Shown here one piece after another: positions 26,374 through 37,023 of a stretch of 38,213 nt of DNA. Source of the stretch: Gammaproteobacteria bacterium (lineage in GTDB: Bacteria > Pseudomonadota > Gammaproteobacteria > Chromatiales > Chromatiaceae). The first letter of the stretch is position 1, and each line of letters starts with the position of its first letter. The notes under the pieces were generated by a model that saw only the letters and a list, made by a program, of their open reading frames with translations, ran no database searches and was not told where the DNA came from. Made by a program: the position numbers and the translations under genes. The DNA lies in contig WFXD01000015.1 in NCBI GenBank assembly GCA_015490795.1, forward strand, positions 1 to 38,213. The letters run 5' to 3'.

Positions 26374-26385
26374 CCGGGTAAACGG

Positions 26386-26499
26386 TCAGCCCTGTCTCTG
26401 TTTATGCCGGCCATCTTTGCAAATGACACGCACCACACCTTTGCGGCGAACGATCTTGCAGTTCCGGCAGATTTTCTTTACAGAAGCCCTTACTTTCAT
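26386..26499 (-). CDS. rpmJ: 50S ribosomal protein L36, zinc-binding form
   Basis: A 37-residue protein starting [15 protein letters not shown] and ending [10 protein letters not shown]. The four zinc ligands Cys11, Cys14, Cys27 and His32 are all present, so this is the zinc-containing form rather than the zinc-free paralogue. It lies 30 bases after secY, the normal place at the end of the spc operon. Confidence 0.97.
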   Translation of the reverse strand: MKVRASVKKICRNCKIVRRKGVVRVICKDGRHKQRQG

Positions 26500-26529
26500 G
26501 GCCTAGTCTCCAATACTTGGGTTACGGCC

Positions 26530-27873
26530 TCAGCGCAGCATTCCGCTGCCGCCACGACCTTTTAAATTTGCTTTTTTCATCAGCCCTTCGTACTGATGAG
26601 ACATAAGATGCGCCTGCACCTGCGCCATAAAATCCATGACAACCACGACAATAATCAACAGTGATGTACCACCAAAATAGAAGGGTACATTCCAGGCAAC
26701 AATCAGAAACTCGGGCAGCAGGCAGACCGCTGTAATATAGAGGGCACCAACCAGCGTCAAGCGGGACATGACACCGTCAATATATTTTGCCGTCTGCGCA
26801 CCAGGGCGTATCCCCGGAATAAAGGCACCTGATTTCTTCAGGTTATCTGCCGTCTCCTTTGAATTAAAGGTCAACGCCGTATAAAAGAAGCAGAAAAATA
26901 TAATCGCAACCGCATACGATATGACATAGATCGGCTCGCCAGGAGAGAGTTTGGCAACAATATCCTGCATCCAGCGCATATCTTCGCTTGTCCCTATCCA
27001 CTGCCCAAGGGTAGCGGGAAAGAGGATGATGCTGGAGGCAAAGATGGGCGGGATAACGCCGGCCATGTTCAGTTTCAGCGGCAGATGGCTGGTCTGCCCG
27101 GCGATCATCTTTCTCCCCTGCTGGCGCTTTGCATAGTTGACGGTGATCCTGCGCTGCCCTCGTTCGACAAAGACGACAAAAGCGGTCACTGCAACAGCCA
27201 GCAGAAAGAGCACCAGAATGGTGATCGCATTCATCTCGCCTGTGCGGGCAAGTTCAAGCGTTCCGCCAACCGCAGAGGGAAGGCCCGCCACGATACCGGC
27301 AAAGATGATCAATGAGATGCCGTTGCCAATGCCGCGCTCGGTAATCTGCTCACCCAGCCACATCAGAAACATGGTGCCGGTAACCAGTGAAACCGCTGCT
27401 GTAAGTATAAAACCAGGCCCGGTATGTATCACCACCTGCATGCCGTTTGCAGTCTGTGACTGTAGCGACATGGCAATACCAACCGCCTGAAAACTGGCCA
27501 GCAGCACGGTGCCATAGCGCGTGTACTGCGTAATCTTGCGCCGGCCGGCCTCACCCTCTTTTTTCAGCTGTTCCAGCTTGGGCACGACAGCGGTCATCAG
27601 CTGCATGATGATGGATGCTGAAATGTAGGGCATGATGCCCAGCGCAAAAAGACTGGCGCGAGACAAGGCGCCACCTGAGAACATGTTAAACATGTCCAGG
27701 ATTGTCCCCTGCTGCTGATCAAAAAGCGCAGCAAGCGCCGTTGGGTCCACGCCAGGTACCGGGATAAAGGTTCCGATGCGGAACACCAGTAGCGCACCCA
27801 GCACAAAAAATATGCGCTGGCGCAGCTCTGTCAGTCGCCCCGCCCCGGCGGCGGATGGTCCTAAATCGGCCAT
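26530..27873 (-). CDS. secY: Preprotein translocase subunit SecY
   Basis: A 447-residue membrane protein with ten predicted transmembrane segments, the channel of the Sec translocon. Recognised parts are the first segment [22 protein letters not shown], the plug-region [23 protein letters not shown], the cytoplasmic loop [21 protein letters not shown] and the C-terminal [15 protein letters not shown]. Length is close to E. coli (443). The start codon follows the rplO stop with no gap. Confidence 0.98.
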   Translation of the reverse strand: MADLGPSAAGAGRLTELRQRIFFVLGALLVFRIGTFIPVPGVDPTALAALFDQQQGTILDMFNMFSGGALSRASLFALGIMPYISASIIMQLMTAVVPKLEQLKKEGEAGRRKITQYTRYGTVLLASFQAVGIAMSLQSQTANGMQVVIHTGPGFILTAAVSLVTGTMFLMWLGEQITERGIGNGISLIIFAGIVAGLPSAVGGTLELARTGEMNAITILVLFLLAVAVTAFVVFVERGQRRITVNYAKRQQGRKMIAGQTSHLPLKLNMAGVIPPIFASSIILFPATLGQWIGTSEDMRWMQDIVAKLSPGEPIYVISYAVAIIFFCFFYTALTFNSKETADNLKKSGAFIPGIRPGAQTAKYIDGVMSRLTLVGALYITAVCLLPEFLIVAWNVPFYFGGTSLLIIVVVVMDFMAQVQAHLMSHQYEGLMKKANLKGRGGSGMLR

Positions 27874-28308
27874 TTAGTCCTCAATCTTTCCACCCGCTGC
27901 CTCTATAGCAGCACGGGCTCCAGCTGTTACACCCAATCCACGCACAGTCACCGCCTTCTCGATCTTTCCAGAGAGGATGATCTTCACACGCTTGATTGAA
28001 CCGCCCAGAATGTCGGCCGTCTGAAGCGCGGCAAGATCAATCACATCGGCCTCGATAGACTGCAGCTCATTAAGACGAACCTCAGCCGCATACTTTGCCT
28101 TGCGTGATACAAAGCCGACTTTAGGCAGGCGGCGCTGCAAGGGCATCTGGCCGCCTTCAAAACCGATCTTAGGCATACCGCCCGAGCGGGACTTTTGACC
28201 CTTGTGGCCACGCCCGCAGGTTTTGCCCAGTCCGCTACCGATACCACGGCCAACACGCTTTCTGGGTTGTTTGCTGCCAACGGCAGGCTTCAGTGTATTT
28301 AAACGCAT
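27874..28308 (-). CDS. rplO: 50S ribosomal protein L15
   Basis: A 144-residue protein, as in E. coli. The N-terminus [20 protein letters not shown] leads into the glycine/basic stretch [20 protein letters not shown] typical of L15, which threads into 23S rRNA; the C-terminal globular part ends [12 protein letters not shown]. It overlaps rpmD by one base and abuts secY. Confidence 0.98.
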   Translation of the reverse strand: MRLNTLKPAVGSKQPRKRVGRGIGSGLGKTCGRGHKGQKSRSGGMPKIGFEGGQMPLQRRLPKVGFVSRKAKYAAEVRLNELQSIEADVIDLAALQTADILGGSIKRVKIILSGKIEKAVTVRGLGVTAGARAAIEAAGGKIED

Positions 28309-28502
28309 TACGCCCCCTCAACCCTGACCATGTAGGAAACCTGATTAACCATACCGCGGGTGGAAGGGGTATCCTCAACCTCAACGGTCTGGTGCATTCT
28401 TCGCAGACCCAGCCCGCGCACACATGCCCGGTGGCTTTTCAGCCGGCCATTCATGCTGCGAAACAGGGTGACCCGCATCATTGCTTTCTCTTTGGTAGCC
28501 AT
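28308..28502 (-). CDS. rpmD: 50S ribosomal protein L30
   Basis: A 64-residue protein with the conserved [20 protein letters not shown] segment. It is about five residues longer at the N-terminus than the E. coli protein (59); the ATG at 28502 is kept because it lies only three bases after rpsE with no better start. A later ATG pair (residues 8-9) could be the true start. Confidence 0.96.
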   Translation of the reverse strand: MATKEKAMMRVTLFRSMNGRLKSHRACVRGLGLRRMHQTVEVEDTPSTRGMVNQVSYMVRVEGA

Positions 28503-28505
28503 GCC

Positions 28506-29012
28506 TTACCCCAAAATCTCTTCTACTGTCTTACCGCGTTTTGCGGCAACACTCTCGGCATCGGTCATCTCGGACAGACCCCTGATCGTTGCCCTGACGA
28601 CATTAACCGGGTTGTTTGATCCCACGCATTTTGCCAGTACGTTCTGCACGCCAACCACCTCAAATACCGCACGCATTGCGCCACCCGCAATGATGCCGGT
28701 ACCCTCTGATGCGGGTTGCATATAAACCTTGGCCGCACCGTGCCGTGACATGATTGGGTATTGCAGCGTGGTCTTTGCAAGTTTTACATCCACCATGTTT
28801 TTGCGCGCATTTTCCATCGCCTTTTGAATTGCAATAGGCACCTCGCGCGCCTTGCCCTGCCCAAATCCTACCCGGCCTTCGCCATCACCCACCACAGTCA
28901 GTGCTGAGAAGCCAAACTGACGGCCACCCTTCACAACCTTGGCAACGCGATTAACATTGATCAGTTTTTCTATGAGTTCGTCGCCGTCTTGATTTGCATT
29001 GTAATTCGCCAT
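28506..29012 (-). CDS. rpsE: 30S ribosomal protein S5
   Basis: A 168-residue protein (E. coli 167) needed for decoding accuracy. The N-terminal dsRNA-binding domain has [20 protein letters not shown] and the C-terminal domain has [20 protein letters not shown] and [12 protein letters not shown]. It lies in the spc operon, 11 bases after rplR. Confidence 0.98.
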   Translation of the reverse strand: MANYNANQDGDELIEKLINVNRVAKVVKGGRQFGFSALTVVGDGEGRVGFGQGKAREVPIAIQKAMENARKNMVDVKLAKTTLQYPIMSRHGAAKVYMQPASEGTGIIAGGAMRAVFEVVGVQNVLAKCVGSNNPVNVVRATIRGLSEMTDAESVAAKRGKTVEEILG

Positions 29013-29023
29013 GCTAGTAACCC

Positions 29024-29386
29024 CTAGAACTGAAGACCGTTTTCACGGGCAGCGTCGGCTAATGACTTCACCCGTCCATGATATTTAAAACCGGAACGAT
29101 CAAAGGCGACCGCTTCGATACCTGCTGCTTTTGCACGCTCAGCAATGGCTTTACCCACAACTGCGGCAGCGGAGCTGTTGCTTGTAGCGCCGTCAAGTTC
29201 GGCTTTCACGGCCTTGTCAACCGTTGATGCGCTTGCAACAACCCTGGATCCACAGGGCGCAATCACCTGCGCATACATGTGCTGTGGGGTACGGTGTATG
29301 CTCAAACGGTGCACTCCCAGCTCTTTGATCTTGGCACGCGCACGGCGTGCACGGCGAATTCGGGATCTCTTTTTGTCCATCGTCAT
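29024..29386 (-). CDS. rplR: 50S ribosomal protein L18
   Basis: A 120-residue 5S rRNA binding protein (E. coli 117). The body from [20 protein letters not shown] to [20 protein letters not shown] is standard. Two ATG codons six bases apart can serve as start: 29386 (closer to the AAGG upstream, four bases away) and 29380, which gives the E. coli-like N-terminus. Confidence 0.97.
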   Translation of the reverse strand: MTMDKKRSRIRRARRARAKIKELGVHRLSIHRTPQHMYAQVIAPCGSRVVASASTVDKAVKAELDGATSNSSAAAVVGKAIAERAKAAGIEAVAFDRSGFKYHGRVKSLADAARENGLQF

Positions 29387-29392
29387 AACACC

Positions 29393-29929
29393 TTATTTCT
29401 TCTTGGCCTCTTTACGGGCCACAACCTCATCGGAATACCGAACGCCTTTGCCTTTGTAAGGCTCAGGTGGGCGAAAGGCACGTATCTCAGCCGCCACTTG
29501 TCCGACTCGCTGTTTGCAGCATCCGGAAATCACAACCTCAGTCGGAGCCGGGGTCTCTATAGTGACGCCCTCAGGAACCGAATAATCAACCGGATGAGAG
29601 AATCCCAGTGAGAGATTGAGCACTTTTCCCTTTGCCTGGGCGCGATAGCCCACGCCAACAAGCTGAAGTTTACGCTGAAATCCAGTGCTGACGCCGGTGA
29701 CCATATTGTTGATCAGGGCACGAGTGGTGCCAGCCATTGCCCAGGCCTTTTTGTTGGTCTGGTCATTAGGCGCTATCGTCAAGACGCCATCGGCCTGGCT
29801 TACGCTGACCGTATCGTGAATATTGAGTTGCAGCGTGCCTTTGCTTCCTTTGACGGAAATATCCTGGCCGGTAACCTTAGCCTCTACGCCAGCAGGTACG
29901 GTAATCGGGTTTTTGGCTATTCTAGACAT
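29393..29929 (-). CDS. rplF: 50S ribosomal protein L6
   Basis: A 178-residue protein (E. coli 177) with two repeated L6 folds: [20 protein letters not shown] starts the first, and the second ends with [20 protein letters not shown] near the C-terminus. It sits in spc order between rpsH (11 bases upstream) and rplR (six bases downstream). Confidence 0.98.
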   Translation of the reverse strand: MSRIAKNPITVPAGVEAKVTGQDISVKGSKGTLQLNIHDTVSVSQADGVLTIAPNDQTNKKAWAMAGTTRALINNMVTGVSTGFQRKLQLVGVGYRAQAKGKVLNLSLGFSHPVDYSVPEGVTIETPAPTEVVISGCCKQRVGQVAAEIRAFRPPEPYKGKGVRYSDEVVARKEAKKK

Positions 29930-29940
29930 TTCTCACCCTC

Positions 29941-30336
29941 TTACGCAATGTACGCAATAACTTCACCGCCATGGCCCGCAGCACGCGCTGCACGATCGGT
30001 CATGACACCTTTGGAAGTGGAAATGATGGCAATGCCAATGCCGCCACGAACCTTTGGAAGCTCATCGCGCCCTTTGTATATCCGCAAACCCGGACGGCTT
30101 ACGCGCTTGATCATCTCCATGACAGGTTTGCCCTGGAAATATTTCAGCTCAACATTAAGCGCGGGCTTTCCATCCTCATCCGTCACAGAAAAATCGGCGA
30201 TATAGCCCTCATCTTTCAGCACGGTTGCGATAGCAGATTTAACCTTGGTAGCGGGCATGGAGACTGCGGTCTTTCCCACAGCCAGCCCATTACGGATGCG
30301 TGTCAGCATATCCGCAATTGGATCCGACATACTCAT
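29941..30336 (-). CDS. rpsH: 30S ribosomal protein S8
   Basis: A 131-residue 16S rRNA central-domain binder (E. coli 130), which in E. coli represses the spc operon. It starts [17 protein letters not shown] and ends with the conserved [20 protein letters not shown] and GGEVIAYIA. The 69-base gap to rpsN upstream is the longest within the spc genes. Confidence 0.98.
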   Translation of the reverse strand: MSMSDPIADMLTRIRNGLAVGKTAVSMPATKVKSAIATVLKDEGYIADFSVTDEDGKPALNVELKYFQGKPVMEMIKRVSRPGLRIYKGRDELPKVRGGIGIAIISTSKGVMTDRAARAAGHGGEVIAYIA

Positions 30337-30405
30337 TTGGTTATTCCTCCGGGTCAGTCTGCCAAGGCTGGCACGATACCCACAGATTTTAAAAAAGAAT
30401 TCGTT

Positions 30406-30711
30406 TTACCAGCTGGCTTTGACCAGGCCGGGCACATCACCGCGCATCGCGGCTTCGCGCAGCTTGTTACGTGAAAGCCCAAACTTACGGTAAAAACCGT
30501 GAGGACGCCCGCTGACTCTGCAACGGTTGCGTTGGCGGCAAGGACTTGCATCGCGCGGAAGTTTCTGAAGCTGCACAACGGCCGCCTCTTTCTCTTCAGG
30601 TGTTGCATTAATATCCTTGATGGTAGCCCGCAGTGCCGTGCGTTTAGCGGCATACTTTTTTGCAATGCGTGCGCGTTTAACATCGCGTGCAATCATACTG
30701 TTCTTAGCCAT
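30406..30711 (-). CDS. rpsN: 30S ribosomal protein S14, zinc-free long form
   Basis: A 101-residue protein, as in E. coli. It starts [20 protein letters not shown] and has [20 protein letters not shown] near the end. The two cysteines in SPCRQRNRC do not form the four-cysteine zinc ribbon, so this is the long zinc-independent type. It is nine bases after rplE. Confidence 0.98.
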   Translation of the reverse strand: MAKNSMIARDVKRARIAKKYAAKRTALRATIKDINATPEEKEAAVVQLQKLPRDASPCRQRNRCRVSGRPHGFYRKFGLSRNKLREAAMRGDVPGLVKASW

Positions 30712-30720
30712 CTGCTTTAC

Positions 30721-31260
30721 TCAACTCTTGAACGGAAATTTAAAAGCCTGAAGCAAGGCCTTTCCCTCTTCATCACTCTTTGCATCAGTGGTGACTGTAA
30801 TATCCAGGCCACGCAGGGTGTCGATTTTATCATAATCGATCTCCGGGAATATGATCTGCTCACTCACTCCCATGCTGTAGTTACCTCTGCCGTCAAACGA
30901 CTTCGGGTTCAGGCCGCGAAAATCACGGATGCGGGGGATGGCGATGTTAACCAGTCTATCCAGAAATTCGTACATACGGTCACTGCGCAGAGTTACCTTG
31001 CAGCCGATTGGCCACTCTTCGCGCACCTTAAAACCGGCCACCGATTTACGCGCTTTACACACAACAGGTTTTTGACCTGCGATCATCTGCATATCTGAGA
31101 GCGCATGTTCCATTACCTTTTTATCGCCAATCGCCCCACCGACGCCCATATTAAGCGTGATCTTGGTGATCTTTGGCACCTGCATGACGCTTTTGAAAGC
31201 GAACTTCTCCTGCAGCTGCGGTACGATCGTCTCACGATAGACTTGCTCTAGTCTTGACAT
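30721..31260 (-). CDS. rplE: 50S ribosomal protein L5
   Basis: A 179-residue 5S rRNA binding protein, as in E. coli. Conserved parts are [20 protein letters not shown], the [20 protein letters not shown] loop and [20 protein letters not shown]. It lies 13 bases after rplX. Confidence 0.98.
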   Translation of the reverse strand: MSRLEQVYRETIVPQLQEKFAFKSVMQVPKITKITLNMGVGGAIGDKKVMEHALSDMQMIAGQKPVVCKARKSVAGFKVREEWPIGCKVTLRSDRMYEFLDRLVNIAIPRIRDFRGLNPKSFDGRGNYSMGVSEQIIFPEIDYDKIDTLRGLDITVTTDAKSDEEGKALLQAFKFPFKS

Positions 31261-31273
31261 TGCCCTATCCGCC

Positions 31274-31597
31274 TTAAGTATCTACAACTTCGCCATTTGA
31301 CTTGAAAAAACGCACCTTGCGTCCATCCTCCAGGAATTTAAAGCCGACACGATCACCCTTCTCTGTTACCGGGTTAAACAGCGCAACATTGGAGATGTGC
31401 AATGGCATCTCTTTATCGAGAATACCTCCCGTTACACCCTTGTTTGGGTTCGCTTTGGTGTGGCGCTTGACCATATTGACATTCTCTACAACAATCCGGT
31501 CATCATTCGTCACGCGCACTACAGTGCCTCTCTTTCCCTGGTCTTTTCCTGCCAGGACGACTACCTGGTCACCTTTCCTGATTTTTCGCATTGCCAT
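31274..31597 (-). CDS. rplX: 50S ribosomal protein L24
   Basis: A 107-residue assembly-initiator protein (E. coli 104) with the KOW motif [20 protein letters not shown] near the N-terminus and the end [23 protein letters not shown] 31597 is chosen because GAGG lies eight bases upstream; a TTG two codons earlier (31603) is less likely, and ATG 31591 is also possible. It lies ten bases after rplN. Confidence 0.96.
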   Translation of the reverse strand: MAMRKIRKGDQVVVLAGKDQGKRGTVVRVTNDDRIVVENVNMVKRHTKANPNKGVTGGILDKEMPLHISNVALFNPVTEKGDRVGFKFLEDGRKVRFFKSNGEVVDT

Positions 31598-31607
31598 GAT
31601 CAATACC

Positions 31608-31976
31608 TCACAAGACTTCGGGGGCGAGTGAAATAATTTTCATGAAGCGCTCGCTACGCAGCTCACGAGTAACCGGCCCAAAGATGCGGGTGCCGATAGG
31701 TTGCAGCTGGGCGTTTAACAGAACCGCAGCGTTGCCATCAAAACGGATCAGGGACCCATCGGAGCGACGAACACCTTTTTTTGTGCGTACAACTACAGCG
31801 TTATAGATCTCGCCCTTTTTGACCTTGCCTCGCGGAATGGCATCCTTAACACTCACCTTAACGATGTCGCCGATACCTGCATAGCGCCTGTGCGAACCAC
31901 CCAGCACTTTTATGCACTGCACTCGCTTGGCGCCGCTGTTATCAGCAATCGTCATATTACTCTGCATCTGGATCAT
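31608..31976 (-). CDS. rplN: 50S ribosomal protein L14
   Basis: A 122-residue protein (E. coli 123). It has the full family pattern [20 protein letters not shown], then [20 protein letters not shown] and [20 protein letters not shown]. It is the first gene of the spc operon; the 51-base AT-rich gap before it (31977-32027) could hold the spc promoter, though no clear hexamer pair was identified. Confidence 0.98.
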   Translation of the reverse strand: MIQMQSNMTIADNSGAKRVQCIKVLGGSHRRYAGIGDIVKVSVKDAIPRGKVKKGEIYNAVVVRTKKGVRRSDGSLIRFDGNAAVLLNAQLQPIGTRIFGPVTRELRSERFMKIISLAPEVL

Positions 31977-32027
31977 TGGTTTATCCCAACTACAGCTATA
32001 AAAATATTAATAAAATTGCGCAGCTGC

Positions 32028-32288
32028 TTAGCTGGCTTTTTCGACAACTTTAACCAAGCGCCATGTCTTGGACTTGGAGAGCGGCCGACACTGCTCAACC
32101 ACTACCGTATCGCCTGCACTGCACTCGTTAGACTCATCGTGTGCATGCACCTTGGTTGAGCGCTTGATGAATTTGCCATACAGCGGGTGCTTTACCTGTC
32201 TTTCGATAAGGACAGTAATGGTTTTGTCCATCTTGTCGCTTACAACACGGCCTGTGAGCGTCCTGTTGGATACCTGTTGCTCACTCAT
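32028..32288 (-). CDS. rpsQ: 30S ribosomal protein S17
   Basis: An 86-residue primary 16S rRNA binding protein (E. coli 84) with the OB-fold signature [20 protein letters not shown] and the block [20 protein letters not shown]. It is the last gene of the S10 operon and overlaps rpmC by four bases. Confidence 0.98.
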   Translation of the reverse strand: MSEQQVSNRTLTGRVVSDKMDKTITVLIERQVKHPLYGKFIKRSTKVHAHDESNECSAGDTVVVEQCRPLSKSKTWRLVKVVEKAS

Positions 32289-32485
32289 GATGCATTACCT
32301 GTCTTCTGCTCAGTCATAACGGTCTTGATCCGTGCGATCTCTTTACGAACCCGACGCATCTCTGATGGACGCGTCAGCTGTCCCGTGCCTCGAAGCATAC
32401 GCAGCGAAAACTGCTCTTTACGTAACTCCAACAGTGCCTCTTCAAGTTCCGCAGGTCTCTTTCCGCGTAATTCTGTTGCACTCAT
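32285..32485 (-). CDS. rpmC: 50S ribosomal protein L29
   Basis: A 66-residue helical protein (E. coli 63) at the tunnel exit. [20 protein letters not shown] and the [20 protein letters not shown] segment are characteristic. It abuts rplP with no gap and overlaps rpsQ by four bases. Confidence 0.98.
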   Translation of the reverse strand: MSATELRGKRPAELEEALLELRKEQFSLRMLRGTGQLTRPSEMRRVRKEIARIKTVMTEQKTGNAS

Positions 32486-32899
32486 CTACATCACCATCCG
32501 TTTTGCAAAGGTTGTACTAATAGGCAGTTTTGCCGCAGCCAGTCGGAACGCTTCGCGCGCCAACTCTTCTGAAATGCCTTCAATCTCGTACAGCATGCGG
32601 CCGGGCTGAATCTGGGCAACCCAGTACTCTACATTGCCCTTGCCTTTGCCCATTCGAACCTCCAGCGGTTTTTTGCTGATCGGCTTGTCAGGAAAGACAC
32701 GAATCCACAATTTGCCGCCACGCTTTACATGCCGTGTGATCGTACGCCGGGCAGCTTCGATCTGACGTGCGGTAATCCGGCCTCGGCCGGTAGCTTTCAG
32801 CCCAAACTCGCCAAAGCTGACGGTGCTTCCCCGACTGGCAAGACCGCGGTTGCGACCTTTATGCTGCTTACGGAATTTTGTACGTTTTGGTTGCAACAT
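32486..32899 (-). CDS. rplP: 50S ribosomal protein L16
   Basis: A 137-residue protein (E. coli 136) near the A site. [20 protein letters not shown] starts it, and the conserved [20 protein letters not shown] includes the arginine that RoxA hydroxylates in E. coli. It lies three bases after rpsC. Confidence 0.98.
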   Translation of the reverse strand: MLQPKRTKFRKQHKGRNRGLASRGSTVSFGEFGLKATGRGRITARQIEAARRTITRHVKRGGKLWIRVFPDKPISKKPLEVRMGKGKGNVEYWVAQIQPGRMLYEIEGISEELAREAFRLAAAKLPISTTFAKRMVM

Positions 32900-32902
32900 G
32901 GG

Positions 32903-33610
32903 TTACGCCCTCTTTCCTGCTGGCTTTGCCCTTGATGCGGATTTCTTCTCCTTCGCAGGCGCAGGCTCCTGATTCAGCGCATCGGCATAAATCTCACCTT
33001 TGAATATCCACACCTTTACGCCAAGTACGCCATAGGTCGTGTTGGCTTCAGCAAAGCCGTAGTCAATATCGGCACGCAGGGTATGCAGCGGAACGCGGCC
33101 TTCGCGGTACCACTCACTGCGTGCAATCTCTGCACCATTCAAGCGTCCACCGACGTTTACCCGAATACCTTGCGCTCCGAGACGCATGCTATTCTGAACA
33201 GCGCGTTTCATGGCACGGCGAAACATAATACGCCGCTCCAGCTGCTGGGCAATGCCTTCAGCGACCAGCTGTGCATCCAGTTCAGGCTTGCGAATCTCTT
33301 CGATGCTGATGTGCACGGGGATATTCATCCGCTTTGAGACTTCGTTGCGCAGGGCATCAATGTCTTCGCCTTTCTTGCCAATCACCAGGCCGGGGCGGGC
33401 TGTATGTATGGTAATGTGGGCGTTGTTTGCCGGACGATCTATCTGTATGCGACTCACGGAGGCCTGAGAGAGCTTCTTTCTCAGGTAATCCCTCACTTCG
33501 AGATCTGTGTTCAGCATATCAGCGTAGTCTCTGGAACTTGCGTACCATGTGGACGTCCAGTCCTTGACGATGCCCAGTCGAATACCTATTGGATGTACTT
33601 TTTGACCCAT
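32903..33610 (-). CDS. rpsC: 30S ribosomal protein S3
   Basis: A 235-residue protein (E. coli 233) at the mRNA entry. The KH domain motif [20 protein letters not shown] lies near residues 74-93, and the C-terminal domain has [20 protein letters not shown]. The tail [19 protein letters not shown] is basic and of low complexity. Gap to rplV 19 bases. Confidence 0.98.
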   Translation of the reverse strand: MGQKVHPIGIRLGIVKDWTSTWYASSRDYADMLNTDLEVRDYLRKKLSQASVSRIQIDRPANNAHITIHTARPGLVIGKKGEDIDALRNEVSKRMNIPVHISIEEIRKPELDAQLVAEGIAQQLERRIMFRRAMKRAVQNSMRLGAQGIRVNVGGRLNGAEIARSEWYREGRVPLHTLRADIDYGFAEANTTYGVLGVKVWIFKGEIYADALNQEPAPAKEKKSASRAKPAGKRA

Positions 33611-33629
33611 TTTGGCCTCTCTTGCCCGC

Positions 33630-33962
33630 TTATTCGTCGGCTACAGTCACGGTGATGTGACTGGTCCGCTTTAAGATCCGCGCAGCACGCCCTTTGGCAC
33701 GCGCCCGAATTCGTTTCATTGTAGGCCCCTCATCAACGCAGATTGCAGAGACTCGCAATTCGTCAATATCAGCTCCCTCATTGTTCTCTGCATTTGCAAT
33801 CGCAGAGTTCAGTATCTTCTTGATCAGCTCGGCCGCCTTTTTGTTGCTGAAGGTCAGCACATCGAGTGCCTTCTCTACAGGAAGGCCGCGTATCTGATCC
33901 GCCACCAGACGCCCTTTTTGCGCCGAGAGCCTGGCATGTCTTAATTTAGCTACTGCTTGCAT
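33630..33962 (-). CDS. rplV: 50S ribosomal protein L22
   Basis: A 110-residue protein, as in E. coli, lining the exit tunnel. Conserved parts are [20 protein letters not shown] and the tunnel hairpin region [20 protein letters not shown]. It lies 14 bases after rpsS in the S10 operon. Confidence 0.98.
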   Translation of the reverse strand: MQAVAKLRHARLSAQKGRLVADQIRGLPVEKALDVLTFSNKKAAELIKKILNSAIANAENNEGADIDELRVSAICVDEGPTMKRIRARAKGRAARILKRTSHITVTVADE

Positions 33963-33976
33963 GGGTCAATCCTCAA

Positions 33977-34249
33977 TTATCTCGATTTCTTGTCCGCAGC
34001 GTGGCCGCGAAAGGTACGAGTCATGGAGAATTCGCCCAGTTTGTGTCCGACCATATTTTCGCTGATCAATACCGGCACATGCTGACGACCGTTGTATATC
34101 GCAATGGTCAGGCCAACCATCTCGGGCAGCACCATTGAGCGGCGTGACCAGGTTTTGATCGGACGTTTGTTGTTACTGGCAACTGCATCCTCGACCTTCT
34201 TCCACAAGTGGTGATCGACAAATGGGCCTTTCCTTATTGAACGTGGCAC
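33977..34249 (-). CDS. rpsS: 30S ribosomal protein S19
   Basis: A 90-residue head protein (E. coli 92). The start is GTG, fixed by the family N-terminus [20 protein letters not shown]. The conserved [20 protein letters not shown] and [11 protein letters not shown] end are intact. It is 19 bases after rplB. Confidence 0.98.
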   Translation of the reverse strand: MPRSIRKGPFVDHHLWKKVEDAVASNNKRPIKTWSRRSMVLPEMVGLTIAIYNGRQHVPVLISENMVGHKLGEFSMTRTFRGHAADKKSR

Positions 34250-34268
34250 CTTAGCTTACCTCGCCTGA

Positions 34269-35096
34269 TTATTTGCGGTTGCGACGGCGCACAATCATGC
34301 GATCCGTACGTTTGTTGGTTCGGGTTTTATACCCTTTGGTCGGCATACCCCACGGGCTTACCGGGTGGCGTCCGCCTGAAGTACGGCCCTCACCACCACC
34401 GTGTGGGTGATCGACCGGGTTCATGGCGACACCTCTCACCGTTGGACGCACACCACGCCAACGTGAGGCACCCGCCTTGCCTAATGAACGCAGGCTGTGC
34501 TCAGGGTTACTGACTTCGCCGATGACAGCGCGGCACTCGACAGGCACCTTGCGCATCTCACCCGAGCGCAGGCGCAGTGTTGCATGCTTGCCTTCGCGGG
34601 CAACCAGCTGCGCCGATGTACCTGCGCTACGTGCAATTTGCGCACCCTTGCCAGGCTTTAACTCAATGCAGTGAACGGTGCTGCCCAGTGGCATATTACG
34701 CAGTGGCAGACAGTTGCCAACGCCTATTGGAGCATCCTCTCCAGCCTGGATCTTGTCGCCCGCTGCAATACCGCGGGGCGCAATGATATACGTTCTCTCG
34801 CCATCCGCATAGCAAATTAATGCAATATGGGCAGATCGGTTTGGGTCATACTCAATCCGCTCGACAGTCCCCTCGACCCCAGCCTTATTGCGCTTGAAGT
34901 CAACAACGCGGTAACGCTGCTTATGTCCACCGCCACGATGACGAGTCGTGATGCGCCCTTTGTTGTTGCGGCCACCCGTTTTGCTCTTTTGAGCCAGCAG
35001 CGGCTCATGAGGTGCGCCCTTGTGTAGATCAGGAGTGACGATCTTGACCACGAACCGGCGCCCTGGTGATGTTGGGTTTGTCTTTACAATAGCCAT
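34269..35096 (-). CDS. rplB: 50S ribosomal protein L2
   Basis: A 275-residue protein (E. coli 273) close to the peptidyl transferase centre. [20 protein letters not shown] lies in the N-terminal domain and the signature [20 protein letters not shown], including the functionally important histidine, is near residue 225-244. Gap to rplW 33 bases. Confidence 0.98.
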   Translation of the reverse strand: MAIVKTNPTSPGRRFVVKIVTPDLHKGAPHEPLLAQKSKTGGRNNKGRITTRHRGGGHKQRYRVVDFKRNKAGVEGTVERIEYDPNRSAHIALICYADGERTYIIAPRGIAAGDKIQAGEDAPIGVGNCLPLRNMPLGSTVHCIELKPGKGAQIARSAGTSAQLVAREGKHATLRLRSGEMRKVPVECRAVIGEVSNPEHSLRSLGKAGASRWRGVRPTVRGVAMNPVDHPHGGGEGRTSGGRHPVSPWGMPTKGYKTRTNKRTDRMIVRRRNRK

Positions 35097-35129
35097 TTCA
35101 ATGCATCCGCGTTCTATCTATATGCCAAA

Positions 35130-35426
35130 TCAGGCGCCAGCGCCAAAATCAATATCATGGCCGGGCTTCAACTTGATGTACGCCTTCTTCCAGTCAGAGC
35201 GGCTACCCATCTTTGAGCCAAAGCGCTTGGCCTTGCCTTTACAGTTGAGTACGCGCACCTGATCCACCTCTACCTCGAACATCAGCTCTACCGCATGTGT
35301 AATCTCTGGTTTTGAGGCGCTCTTCAGTACACGAAAAACAAACTGTTTGTTGTTGTCCGCCGCGAGCGTGCTCTTTTCAGAGATGATCGGGCTGACGATG
35401 ATCTGCATCAATCGATCTTTATTCAT
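35130..35426 (-). CDS. rplW: 50S ribosomal protein L23
   Basis: A 98-residue protein (E. coli 100) at the tunnel exit, where trigger factor and SRP dock. It has the core [20 protein letters not shown] and the [20 protein letters not shown] loop. Its start overlaps the rplD stop by four bases (ATGA). Confidence 0.98.
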   Translation of the reverse strand: MNKDRLMQIIVSPIISEKSTLAADNNKQFVFRVLKSASKPEITHAVELMFEVEVDQVRVLNCKGKAKRFGSKMGSRSDWKKAYIKLKPGHDIDFGAGA

Positions 35427-36040
35427 GAGAGACGCTCTCCAATCTGCTCAAGTGCCGCTTTGGTCATTACAATCTTGTCGTAGGCAATCAGTGAAACCGG
35501 CTCAACCTCTGCAACATCACGCACATCGACACTGCGCAGATTGCGTGAGGCCAGAAAAAGATTCTCATCCGGATTGGCGACAATAATCAGGACATCATTG
35601 AGCGCCATCCCCTGCAGCTTTGATGCAAGCTCTTTTGTCTTGGGTGCGCTCACGGTAAAGTCATCAACCGCGATCAGTCGCTCCTGACGTACCAGTTCAG
35701 ACAAAATTGAGCGCAGCGCGCTGCGATACATCTTTCTATTCACCTTTTGCGAATAGTTGCGCGGACGCGCGGCAAAGGTGACACCACCAGAGCGCCAGAT
35801 GGGGCTTCTTGTTGTGCCTGCGCGCGCTCTGCCTGTCCCTTTTTGGGAGAACGGCTTGGCACCACCGCCCCGTACATCCGAGCGGGTCTTCTGCGCCTTG
35901 GTGCCACTTCGCGCACCGGCCATGTAGGCGGTTACAACCTGGTGTACCAAGGCCTCATTGAATTCTGCGCCAAAGACGCTGTCTGAAACCTGCATGGTTT
36001 CGCTGGCACCGCTCTCGTCTGCCTGTATATTGAGGTTCAT
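35423..36040 (-). CDS. rplD: 50S ribosomal protein L4
   Basis: A 205-residue protein (E. coli 201) with the extended tunnel loop [20 protein letters not shown] and [15 protein letters not shown]. In E. coli L4 represses the S10 operon by attenuation and translation control; no leader is available here because rpsJ follows tuf closely. Three bases separate it from rplC. Confidence 0.98.
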   Translation of the reverse strand: MNLNIQADESGASETMQVSDSVFGAEFNEALVHQVVTAYMAGARSGTKAQKTRSDVRGGGAKPFSQKGTGRARAGTTRSPIWRSGGVTFAARPRNYSQKVNRKMYRSALRSILSELVRQERLIAVDDFTVSAPKTKELASKLQGMALNDVLIIVANPDENLFLASRNLRSVDVRDVAEVEPVSLIAYDKIVMTKAALEQIGERLS

Positions 36041-36043
36041 TGC

Positions 36044-36694
36044 TTACCCCTTGTTCTGTAACTTGATAGCGGGTGTAATGATCACATCGCCACCACGAGA
36101 GCCAGGAACCGAGCCTTTCACCAACAGCAGGTTACGCTCAATATCCACACGCACGATCTCCAGATTCTGGATGGTGCGCTTGGCGTTGCCCATGTGACCC
36201 GACATCTTCTTGCCCTTGAATACCCGACCCGGCGTCTGACACTGACCAATGGAGCCATTGGATCGGTGTGAGATCGAGTTGCCGTGTGTGGCATCCTGCA
36301 TGGAGAAGTTGTGCCGCTTGACGCCACCGGCAAACCCCTTGCCAATAGTCGTTCCGCTGACATCAACCTTCTGACCGGCCTTGAAGATGTCAACCTTCAG
36401 CTCGCCACCAATTTCGATGTTTTCACCCTCGCCATCGGCAAGGCGGAACTCCCACAGACCGCGACCCGCCTCAACACCCGCCTTGGCGTAGTGGCCTGTG
36501 TTTGGCTTGAGGACGCGCGATGCCCGGCGGGTTCCTGTGGTCACCTGAACCGCCAGATAACCGTCGTTATCCTGGGTCTTCAGCTGAGTCACCCGGTTGG
36601 GTTCTGCTTCAATCACTGTTACGGGGATAGAGGCACCATCCTCGGTAAAAACCCGAGTCATGCCAGCTTTACGCCCGACAATTCCGATCGTCAT
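36044..36694 (-). CDS. rplC: 50S ribosomal protein L3
   Basis: A 216-residue protein (E. coli 209) starting [20 protein letters not shown]. The loop reaching the peptidyl transferase centre, [20 protein letters not shown], includes the glutamine methylated by PrmB in E. coli. It is 11 bases after rpsJ. Confidence 0.98.
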   Translation of the reverse strand: MTIGIVGRKAGMTRVFTEDGASIPVTVIEAEPNRVTQLKTQDNDGYLAVQVTTGTRRASRVLKPNTGHYAKAGVEAGRGLWEFRLADGEGENIEIGGELKVDIFKAGQKVDVSGTTIGKGFAGGVKRHNFSMQDATHGNSISHRSNGSIGQCQTPGRVFKGKKMSGHMGNAKRTIQNLEIVRVDIERNLLLVKGSVPGSRGGDVIITPAIKLQNKG

Positions 36695-36705
36695 ATTCTT
36701 TATCC

Positions 36706-37017
36706 TCAGTTCAGTTTGATCTGAACATCGACACCCGCAGCAAGGTCGAGCTTCATCAGGGCATCTACTGTTTTATCCGTTGGATCAACGATGTCCATCA
36801 ACCGCTTGTGGGTGCGAATCTCATACTGATCACGCGCATCTTTATTGACGTGCGGGGAGATCAGTATGGTGAACCGCTCTTTTTTTGTTGGCAGCGGAAT
36901 CGGGCCGCGCACTTGGGCGCCGGTTCGTTTGGCTGTTTCAACAATCTCTTTTGCTGATTGATCGATCAGTCGATGATCAAAGGCCTTGAGACGGATTCTA
37001 ATATTTTGGTTGCCCAT
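36706..37017 (-). CDS. rpsJ: 30S ribosomal protein S10 (NusE)
   Basis: A 103-residue protein, as in E. coli, which also acts as NusE in transcription antitermination. It starts [20 protein letters not shown] and has [20 protein letters not shown]. Only six bases separate it from tuf, so the S10 genes are likely read from the upstream str operon rather than from a separate S10 promoter. Confidence 0.98.
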   Translation of the reverse strand: MGNQNIRIRLKAFDHRLIDQSAKEIVETAKRTGAQVRGPIPLPTKKERFTILISPHVNKDARDQYEIRTHKRLMDIVDPTDKTVDALMKLDLAAGVDVQIKLN

Positions 37018-37023
37018 TTTTGA

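Noticed and set aside
31977-32027. AT-rich gap between rpsQ and rplN as an spc promoter
   Set aside because: A TATAGC-like -10 is present but no -35 at a suitable distance, so no promoter feature was listed.
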